Below are positions 40,873-49,704 of a stretch of 64,000 nt of DNA, piece by piece. Positions within the stretch are counted from its first letter, which is position 1. The number at the start of each line of letters is the position of its first letter. The stretch spans positions 992,001 through 1,056,000 of the forward strand of contig CANJKZ010000409.1 of NCBI GenBank assembly GCA_947471745.1, read 5' to 3'. Made by a program: the position numbers and the translations under genes. The notes under the pieces are model-generated. The model did no database searches. It was given only the letters and a program-made list of their open reading frames with translations, and was not told the DNA's origin. This stretch comes from Closterium sp. Naga37s-1. Lineage: Eukaryota > Streptophyta > Zygnematophyceae > Desmidiales > Closteriaceae.

Positions 40873-43800
40873 CTACTCTACTTCCAGTTCTTCCTCGTCA
40901 ACCTTATGCTGGTTCTCCGCACCAATCTGCTCCTTCTGCTCGCCCTCCGTCTCAATATCATTCTCTGTCCCCTCCTTCTCCTTCACCTCCTCTACCTCTG
41001 CTTTTACAGGTCCGCTATTGCCTGCCGCACCTACCATTGCAGCAGCAGCAGCTTCGGCAGCAGCTTTGGCTGCCACCTCTCCGGGAGGGGGGTGGTCAAA
41101 CTTACAAGTCACCCCGTATTTGCAGGTGCCAGTCTGAGGGGAAACAGTGCGACGAAATTCGAAGGGGAGGTGGGGGGAGGAGAGGGGTAGGGGTGGGAGG
41201 TGGTGGAGGAGAGGAACCAGGGACATGGGAGGTATGAGAGGAGGGAGAGGTGAGAGGTGAGAGGAGGGAGGTGAGAGATGAAAGGTGAGAGGTGATTGGT
41301 GGGAGGGCAGGCAACAAGAGGCTGTTACTGAACAGAAGCGGAAGAAGGGAATCAAGGAAGGGCTTGGTTTACAGTCCAAGAGCGAGTACATGCATCACAT
41401 GATGCCACCGTCAGGAAATGAGCAGGAGACTACACTGCAAAAGGACATGGAGAGCTAGTGGGGAAATTTTTGAATATTAGCATTGTAAATGATAATTATG
41501 AAGGAAAAAAAAATTGGAAACGTGAAGGGAAAACTGGAGGTGAAATACAGTAGGCTATGGAGAGACACAGACAGCAAGAGTGGAAGAAACAGGGACGTGG
41601 TGTGAGAGAAAGTGCACCTTGATGTAAAAGGCACATGTCACCGCTTCCTGAAAGAAATGGAGGGGGAAGCAGCACAAGACACAGAGAGAGTGGTGTGTGA
41701 GGTAGTCTGGTAAGGTGCGGGCTACTAAGGAAGGACAAACAAAATCACAAAACTGCTGCATTTGTTATCTGAACAATAGGAAAGAATTGATTTAAAAAAA
41801 GACGGTAGGCCAGAGGAAGACCGCAAGACAACACGCAGTAGGGCGGGGAAGATGAGTATGGAAGTACTGGGGAAATATCATTGGGGTAAATTGGTGGGGG
41901 AAGAAGGCAAAGAATAAGGGTGCTGGTGAGTAAGGGAAATGAAAGAAAACAAGGAGTAGAGAGAGGTGCGGAAGAGGTAGGTGGGTAGGTGGGTGGGTAG
42001 GTAGGAAGGTAGGTAGGTAGGAAAGTAAGTAGGTAGGTGGGAAAATAGGTAGGTAGGTAGGAAAATAGGTAGGTAAGCGGGTTGGTTACAGGGTATAGCG
42101 GCAAGTAAGTAGGCAGGGTTTAGGGTTGCAGCAGAGAGAGAGTGACCTCTGGGTGCTTACCTTGCGGCGAGGGAGGCCTGCAGCAGAGAGCGTCACTCCC
42201 GCTGGCAGCAGGCCGGCAGCAGCTGCAGCAGCAGCAGCATGAGAAGGAGACGGAGAGGCGGTGGCAGCAGCATGGTGCCGAAACACAGGATGCATGGGTG
42301 GAGAGGAGGACAGGTGCACATGAGAAGGCGGAGGGAAGAACATAGCCGGTCCTCTTGCTCCTCCACCTCCCCCTCCTCCTCCGCCTGCTCCTCCTCCCAT
42401 TCCCCCACCGCCCAGTGGGAATGGCAATGGTGATGGTGAAAGGTGATGCTGCTGCTTCTGCTGCTGATGCTGCTGCTGTGGGGGATGGTGGAACTTGCAG
42501 GAAGGCCCGTACTTGCAGCTTCCAGTCTTCACGTAAAACTGGTATGACGGGAGGAAAGGTAGGTAGGTGGTGAGATGAAGTGACTAACATGCATCAACAA
42601 TGGAAGTGGAAGAGTGTGAGAAAAACGAAGATCAGTGCTGGACAGGGGACAGGGGGCAGGGGGCAGGGTGCAGGGGACAGGGGGCAGGGGGCAGGGGGCA
42701 GGGGGCAGGGGGCAGGGAACAGGGGGCAGGGAACAGGGGGCAGGGAACAGGGGGCAGGGAACAGGGGGCAGGGAACAGGGGGCAGGGGGCAGGGGGAAGG
42801 GGGAAGGGGGAAGGGGGCAGGGGGCAGGGGGCAGGGGGCAGGGGGCAGGGGGCAGGGGGCAGGGGGCAGGGGGCAGGGGGCAGGACAGGCTGATGCACCA
42901 GTCACTCACTGCGCATTCCGGCTGCCCTGGCCGCTGCGGGAACTGCTGCTGCTGCTGCAGCTGTTGCAGCTGCTGCTGGTGGTGCTGGTGAAGCTGCTCC
43001 TGCTGCTGCTGGTACTGCTGTTGTCGGTGCAGCTGCAGGATTGATATGGGTGACGCGGTGGGTGGCAGCAGCGGGAGGGAGGGGCCTGGGGAGAGCACGC
43101 CAGACTGGTGCGGAAGGAGCTGGAGGAGAGGGAAACAGTGGGGAGGAATGGGGATTCTAAGAGTGCGGTTATGATGGGTGCAAGGAGCTTGCAGCAGGGG
43201 GTGAGCGTCGCAGCATGGCACGGAGGGAGGGGCCTGGGGAGAGCACGCCAGACTGGTGCGGAAGGAGCTGGAGGAGAAGGGGAGACGGAACGGAAGGAAG
43301 GAGATAAATGAGAGCTCTCAAGAGTCTAAGGCTGTAAGCAGCGAACAGGGATCAGAGAGAGCTTTGATGGGTGTACGGAGTGGAAAGGGGATCGAACAGA
43401 GCTTCTAATGGAAGGATTGTTTGAATCTCGCATCGACAAAACGGATGGGAGTGTCGGTGTGTGTTGTATGCACGAGTGCATGTAAACAAGGGGGAAATAT
43501 AAGGCGGCGGGTTGATGGCATGGTGGCAGCGTGGCGGAGCAGGTGGCAGAGTGGGTGGCAGAGTGGGTGGCAGAGTGGGTGGCAGAGTGGGTGGCAGAGT
43601 GACTGGGTGGCAACAGTGAGAGGAACATGGTCGTCAAAAAGCGATTCGTGGCACCTCAACTCACAACTCACGTCTATAACAATACGCCCGTTAACAGATG
43701 GAGACGGGAAGCATGCTCTGAGTCGACTCAAAAACACAAATCAGAACTCGCGTCATGAACAATATGCCCGTTAACAGATGGAGACGGGAAGCATGCAGGG

Positions 43801-44131
43801 AGGATTGGAAGAAGAGGAGCAGAGGGGACGAGAAGCATGGTGCAGGGAGCGGCATAAGATGCAAGATGGCAGGATAGCTCACCCTTTGTGGGAGCAGAAA
43901 CGGTGATTGCACTGGGGAACCTGAGAGCATGAAGATGGGAGAGGCAGCAGGAGAGACAGGAAGAGCGAGAGTAGTCAGATGGATAGGCAAAAAAAAAAAG
44001 GAAGACGTAAAGACATATGAACGTACATACGCACAGACAGACAGACAGACAGACGGACGGACGGACGGACGGACGGACGGACGGACGGACGGACGGACGG
44101 ACGGACGGACGGACGGACGGACGGACGGACG

Positions 44132-44186
<55 letters not shown>

Positions 44187-44207
44187 GGACGGACGGACGG
44201 ACGGACG

Positions 44208-44259
<52 letters not shown>

Positions 44260-44559
44260 GCCAGCTGCAGAGCCACAGAGACACAGAGAGACGCACGGAA
44301 GAGAGCAGGAGCAGAGGGGCGGGCACTGGCCATCGCATTGGCTGCTGCAGCAGGTGACGTGAGGGCGGATGGCTCTGGATGGTTGAAGCAGCAGTTCTGA
44401 CTGAACTTGCAGCTGCGGAGGGGAGGGGGAGTGGGGAAGGGCAAGGAGGGGGAGTGCGGTTGGGAGGAGTGGGGCGGGGAGGAGATGAAAATATTAATTT
44501 AGAGAGTGGCAGAGCATCCTTGGGGACAGAAGGAGGTCGAGAGGAAAAAAACACTTACG

Positions 44560-44600
<41 letters not shown>

Positions 44601-45167
44601 AAGGAAGGGGGGGTGGGGGGGGTGAGGGGCTTAGGCTTGGGGAAGCAAGGAAGAAAATGCCAGGTAAGGCAGGGGGAGGGTGGAGGAGGAAGTTTCGAGA
44701 TGGGAGGGATGGAATGGAATGCAGGAAGAAAGAGCATGAAAAAGAAGGCTGTCTGATAGTAACAATGAAGCGCAAGATTCCGAAACAGATTCTGAGCATG
44801 GAATGGATTGAAGGGGGAAAAAGGAGGCTCAGAGAATGCAGGTTCCGAAAAAGAGGCACGTCTAGATGAGCTAGATCTCCAATTGTATGCATGTACCTTC
44901 CATTCTTCAGGTAGAAAGCACAGCCTGTCTCTCCCTGGCACACACACAAGCACACACTCTCCCATTCCCCCCACAAACACATGCACACCCATCCAACAAC
45001 ACATGTGCACAGCACACACACACTCCCATCCCCCACACACACGCACACACCCGTCCCATCCCATCCAACAACACATGTGCACACACACACTCCCATTTCC
45101 CACACACACACAAGTGTACGCAACACAACACACAGATGCGACATACACACACACGCGCGCGCGCGCG

Positions 45168-45234
<67 letters not shown>

Positions 45235-48200
45235 CAGAGGCATGGATGATTTTGATACATCACTTCTGAACATACACGGGAAGAGGGGCATAGAACAGAA
45301 AACGGAATAACACAAACGCAGGGCAGTTGCCTTGCTGTGAAATGGGGCTTTTGAGACGTCTCAAAAGGGCACTTGCCTTGCTGTGAAATGGGGCTTTTGA
45401 GACGTCTCAAAAGGGCACTTGCCTTGCTGTGAAATGGGGCTTTTGAGACGTCTCAAAAGGGCACTTGCCTTGCTGTGAAATGGAACCCTGCAGGAACAAC
45501 CCCCCTCCCTCCCCCTCCCTCCCCCCCCCCCCCCCGTCCCCGCCCCCCTCTGTTCCGTTCATCCACACCCCCCGTCTCCCCTCCTTCCATCCACTACACT
45601 ACACCCACCAAGTCCAACACCAGAATCAACAGAGCACTTGCCAAGTGCCCTTTCTTAACTCTCCTCTCCCATCCCTCTTACCTCTTATCCCCGAAACCCC
45701 CTTCTCCTTGCCCCATTCCCACTTACCACCGTCCCCCCTTCTGCGCACCACCGGCCGAAGAGGCAGACCCACTGAGTTGAGCGCAGCTGGCCTGCCTAAC
45801 TGCCCCTTGCCCTTGTCCCCACTGGCACCACCTCAACCACTAGCACCGCCCGCACTGGCACCACCACCCGTTCCCCCATCCCCCCACCACAGTGCTAACT
45901 CACTCACCGGCCTGAGAGGCAGACCCACTGAGTTGAGCGCGGCTGGCTTACCAAACTGCCCCTTGCCCTTGTCCCCACTGGCGCCGCCGCTACTAGCACC
46001 GGCACCACTAGCACCACCCCCACTAGCACCGGCACCACTAGCACCGGCACCACTAGCTTCGGCACCACTAGCTTCGGCACCACTAGCATCGGCACCACTA
46101 TCACTAGCACCACCACCACTGCTCTTCTCTCTACCTTCCAAAGTAGCACCCTTTCCGCCTTCCTCCCCCTCACTCTTCTCCTTCCCCTCCTTTTCCTTCC
46201 CTTCCTCCTCCTCCTCTTCCCCAACACCCTTCTCGTCCCCATCACCCTCCTCGCCGGCCAATCCCTTAGTCTCCTCCTCACCACTCCTTTCACCCCCACC
46301 TGCTCCTGCTCCTCCTCCTTCTTCTGCTGCTGCTGTTGCTGCTGCTCCTCCTTCTGCTGCTGCTGCTGTTGCTGCTGCTGTTGCTGCTGCTGCTGCTCCT
46401 GCTGCTGCAACGCTATTCTTCGGACGTTCCGCAGGGCCTACCATTGCCGCTGCAGCGGCTGCTGTTGATGCGGCGGCCGCCGCAGCAGCGGCTGTGCTTT
46501 CCTGCTTGTCGTTCACATGAGAAGCCCCTGCGTTCGACTGCTGTTTCTGCTGCTGCTGCTGCTGCTGCTGGCGGTCCGGCGGGTGATTGAATTTGCAGGT
46601 CGCACCAAACTTGCATGTCCCGGCTTTCATGTAAAACTGTAGGTGGCAGGTGGAATGCAATGCAGGGAGGACGCAAGGGCGCAGGGACGGACGGAAGGGG
46701 TTGACTTTTGAGTCGACTCAGAAGTCCCCTCGCTCCAAACTTGCATGTCCCGGCTTTCATGTAAAACTGTAGGTGGCAGGTGGAATGCAATGCAGGCAGG
46801 ACGCAAGGGCACAGAAACAGAGGGAAGGGGTTGACTTTTGAGTCGACTCAGAAGTCCCCTCGCACCAAACTTGCATGTCCCAGTTTTCATGTAGAATTGC
46901 AGGTGGCAGGGGGGATGCGGGCCGGGCAGGACACAAGGACGGAAAGACGGAGGGACAGAGGGATGGAGGGACGGAAGGACGGAGGGAGGGAGGGATGGCA
47001 GAGCCACACGCGGTATGGACGAACACACACGCATGCACGCAGGAAGGGGGAGAATGGGGAGGGGAGGAGCGAGTTGAGGGGTTGGAGGAGGGGGAAAGAG
47101 GACAGAAAGTGCAGCGAGAGAGAGGGGAGGGGAAGGGGGGGAGTGTGGGAGGAGGAGCAGGGAGCGGAGGAAGATGAGGGGCAAGACTAGTTCCGTTCAT
47201 TGGACCGTATAAAGGCAGAAACACTGGTGGGAAAGGAGGTGTATAGAGAGTGCGGAGTAGGTAAGACAAGGAATCAAGTGGCGAATTGGGAGAAGCGTGG
47301 GGGTGTGGGTGGGGGGAGTGGGGAGAGAAAAGGCTGGGTGGGATTCTGGTGGGGGGGAGAGGGAGGGGCCGAAGGGGCGGAGAGGGGGGAAAACGGGAAA
47401 TCGTAGAAAGCGGAAAACAACATACCGCACAGTCCGGTTCACCAGGCCTCTCTGGATAAACCGCCGCTGCCGATCCTCCAGGGATTTTTCCAAACAGACC
47501 CCCTATACCTGCTCCCCCTCCCCCTCCTCCTCCTCCTGCTCCTGCTCCGAATGCCGCTACAGGCATCACTCCTAACATGCCCGCCGAATCCCAATTCCCC
47601 CCAGAATAGGAGTAAGAATAACCACCAGCTGCTGCTACCATTGCGGCTGTCGCCACCGCCACCGCTGCTGTAGCAGAGGCAGACGCGTTCGGGTAAGCGG
47701 CAGAGGCGGATGGGGCGAACGGGGCAGACGGACCGGAGGGGCCGGAGGGGGCGGAAGAGGGGGAAGGAGCGGCGGCGGAAGAGGAGGGGGTGCGCGGGGG
47801 GTGGTGGAATCGACATGTGGCGCCGAAACTGCACTTGCCATGTCGCATGTAGTACGCACACTCTTTCTCCCCTGGCCTGACCGGATATAGCGCCTGCTCC
47901 TGCTCTTCCTGCTGCTGCTGCTGCTGCTGCTGCTGGGATGTGGAATAGTATGCTTCTTTGCCAGGGCCCAGACCTGTGGCGTTTGAGTCGTAGTAGGCGC
48001 TACTGGGGAAGGTAGAACCAGCGTCAGCGCCAGATGATAGGTAGAGGGAGGAGGGGTATGAGGGGTCAGAATGGGAGGATGGAGGGAGAGGAGTGGGATT
48101 GGTGTTGCCGAAATGAAGACGTTTGGAAGGGTACTCGTAATAGCTATGGTGGGAGGAAGGGAAAACACCTGTAGTTTCTTTTTATTATTAACAATTTCCA

Positions 48201-49087
48201 CACCATAGTTGGGAGGAATTATGACAGTAAGAATAGAGACAAAAAGGATTTAGTAGAGAAATATAGCATGATAAAACAACGTGCGAGTCAAGTAATATGT
48301 GACAGAGGCATATAAGATATAATAACACGACGGAAGTTCAAGAGATTGAAACGCGGGAAGGGGTACATGCGGTGTAGCGAATAAGGAGGGGTATTACCCG
48401 ATTAATAGTGGTTATTATGGTGGTGGAGGGAGCGTTTGGTATATGCACCGTTGCAGTGGCATACACCATATAAAGTGGAACCCATGCCAGTTATGGTTGA
48501 TGCATAAGAGGCACACGAACAGACCACTCACACCACACATAAATAGAAAAGTGCATAACCACGTTAACAGATACGCACCATGCACATTCAGACATGCATA
48601 CAGATAGAAACACACAAGGACAAGAGTCGACACAAACACGCATAATTATTTATCAATCTGACCCGACTGAGCAATAAGCGAAAGCATATACACCCAGTTT
48701 TCTCGTTTATTTCCAAACATTCAAACAGTGATGAAATGATAATAAAGCAAACAATCTCAAACTAAGCAAGCCTATGACTCAAATTTGCTCCTAAATCTTA
48801 CCCTAGACGTATTATCCGTTCCCACTGCACCCTCAGCACGCGACATGTAGGAGAAAAAGAAAACACAGTCGAAAGCTAAGAACCAAGAAACCCATGGCTC
48901 GGCTCAGTAGCGCACCTGAATCGAGGCCTCGCTTATTCATCCCTCGCATTGCACCGTCTGCATACGACGCTTCCGCATAGCCCTGGGAAGAGTAAGCACC
49001 GGCCGAGCCATACGCGGTATAGCCTGATCCATGACCGTCGCGCATGCCAGACTGCTGAAGCAACGCCGATGATGGGTTGTAGTAACT

Positions 49088-49144
<57 letters not shown>

Positions 49145-49174
49145 TTGCTGGTGATAGCCTTGCTGTTGCTGCAT
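40873..49174 (-). CDS. Five-finger CCCH zinc-finger protein, plant ZFN/HUA1-like RNA-binding type
   Basis: Read right to left, five CX8CX5CX3H fingers are assembled across exons. Finger 1 is [10 protein letters not shown]...H (near 47,840). Finger 2 is [10 protein letters not shown] (donor near 47,424, acceptor near 46,638). Finger 3 is [10 protein letters not shown] (exon near 44,903-44,939, then 44,400). Finger 4 is [10 protein letters not shown] (42,899 then 42,537). Finger 5 is CAFYIK/TGTC (41,627-41,656 then 41,134). Introns often split the finger right after its first Cys-Ala. Typical linkers [20 protein letters not shown] and [10 protein letters not shown] are present. Such proteins bind RNA or DNA in nuclei of plants. 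PolyQ near the N-terminus, an Ala/Gly/Glu-rich insert after finger 2 and an acidic tail are low-complexity. The start may be the ATG at 49174 or slightly upstream. The stop is TAG at 40873. Confidence 0.85.
42637..42890. repeat. GGGGGCA/GGGAACA minisatellite in a CCCH intron
   Basis: Units of 7 bp (CAGGGGG) alternate with 14-bp units containing CAGGGAA. It lies in the intron between the finger-4 half exons, next to the acceptor side. Confidence 0.93.
43070..43290 (-). repeat. Duplicated CCCH gene segment, about 150-bp spacing
   Basis: GGGAGGGAGGGGCCTGGGGAGAGCACGCCAGACTGG and its continuation occur at 43,075-43,125 and again at 43,224-43,274, with GGAGCTGGAGGAGA. A short palindrome TGAGAGCTCTCA (43,309-43,320) lies just to the right. 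Confidence 0.75.
43660..43796. repeat. Tandem duplication with palindromic junction in a CCCH intron
   Basis: A segment ending CCCGTTAACAGATGGAGACG...GCATGC appears at 43,668-43,716 and 43,750-43,796. Between them lies the palindrome core TGAGTCGACTCA (43719-43730) followed by AAAAC. Confidence 0.85.
44032..44259. repeat. Tetranucleotide microsatellite alternating GACA and GACG blocks
   Basis: The order is a short (GACA)n, a long (GACG)n, (GACA)n, (GACG)n and (GACA)n, about 57 units in all. The blockwise change between two sister motifs suggests slippage of whole blocks. Confidence 0.95.
44560..44596. repeat. Poly(A) tract, about 37 bp
   Basis: A pure A run on the plus strand within a CCCH intron. 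No retroposed sequence with target duplications was recognised next to it. Confidence 0.9.
45151..45231. repeat. (CA)n microsatellite with a short (CG)n core
   Basis: CACACACA with a GCGCGCGCGCG interruption near 45,152-45,165, then about 60 bp of pure CA. It ends a 230-bp region rich in CACACTCCCAT repeats. Confidence 0.95.
45348..45480. repeat. 46-bp tandem repeat, each unit carrying a 20-bp perfect palindrome
   Basis: Three perfect palindromes, C-TTTTGAG-ACGT-CTCAAAA-G, lie at 45348-45367, 45394-45413 and 45440-45459, spaced exactly 46 bp. The 26 bp between them (GGCACTTGCCTTGCTGTGAA... then ATGGGG) are identical copies. The last spacer leads into sequence next to a CTGCAG acceptor-like site. 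Confidence 0.95.
45770..45960 (-). repeat. Duplicated CCCH exon end coding [11 protein letters not shown]
   Basis: The codons [21 protein letters not shown] followed by a GT occur at about 45,935-45,975 region to 45,915 and again at about 45,810 to 45,765. The first copy has a strong GTGAGT donor, the second GTGGTG. The first is the likely functional exon end. Confidence 0.7.
46607..46900 (-). repeat. 130-bp tandem repeat of the finger-2 exon start, with palindromes
   Basis: The acceptor and first about 40 bp of the finger-2 exon ([12 protein letters not shown]) are present three times, at 46,607-46,640, 46,737-46,770 and 46,867-46,900, spaced exactly 130 bp. In the two extra copies the exon breaks off into a 24-bp near-perfect palindrome (46703-46726, 46833-46856, one mismatch each, centre TCGA). 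Only the leftmost copy continues through the full finger. Confidence 0.93.
49089..49140 (-). repeat. (CAG)n polyglutamine run in the CCCH gene
   Basis: About 17 mostly CAG triplets (CTG on the plus strand) code a Gln stretch near the N-terminus. Confidence 0.9.
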
Positions 49175-49240
49175 GTAATTTGACGGATTAGACCCGGCAC
49201 CGTAGGGATCTAATGATGACCTGCAGCGCGTGGTGATAAG

Positions 49241-49704
49241 GGTCCATTCTGAGCTTCACGGTAGATTGAGCGAATTTCGATTAGCAGGTAGCTCACTACA
49301 GCGAGATGAACTCTAGGAGAGAAACGAGGAGAAACTGGATACTAGGGCTGTTGAACCGCGACAACAGCGGCGGGACATCAGCACGCAGGCGAATGGCGGT
49401 AAGACGAGGATAGCCAGTGGATGTATTTTTCCGTGCTGGATAAAACGGTGGGCCAAGGTTTTGCCGTGGTGGTAAGAAATCCAAGAGCCATGTGAACTTG
49501 GAAGTAAGGGGCTGGTGGGGAGGGAGGGGGGGTATGGTGGGTCTCGATTCTCGACGCATGTCCAGCCTTGTGTGGAAGTGATCCAAATTCTTTATACAGT
49601 AATCTGGATAGTTCAGATTCTCAATTGCTTACACATTCTGAACAAAATCAATACGTTTGGTTTGCAACCAGTAGTTGGATTTGCAGGCGTTGCCTCAACA
49701 AATG
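49241..49704. other. Intergenic region between CCCH and cyclophilin genes
   Basis: Short spacer holding the 5' region of the CCCH gene and the 3' UTR of the cyclophilin gene; both are on the minus strand. No further structure seen. Confidence 0.5.

Noticed and set aside
44560..44596. Poly(A) tail of a processed pseudogene or SINE
   Set aside because: No gene-like or tRNA-like sequence precedes it and no target duplication is visible.
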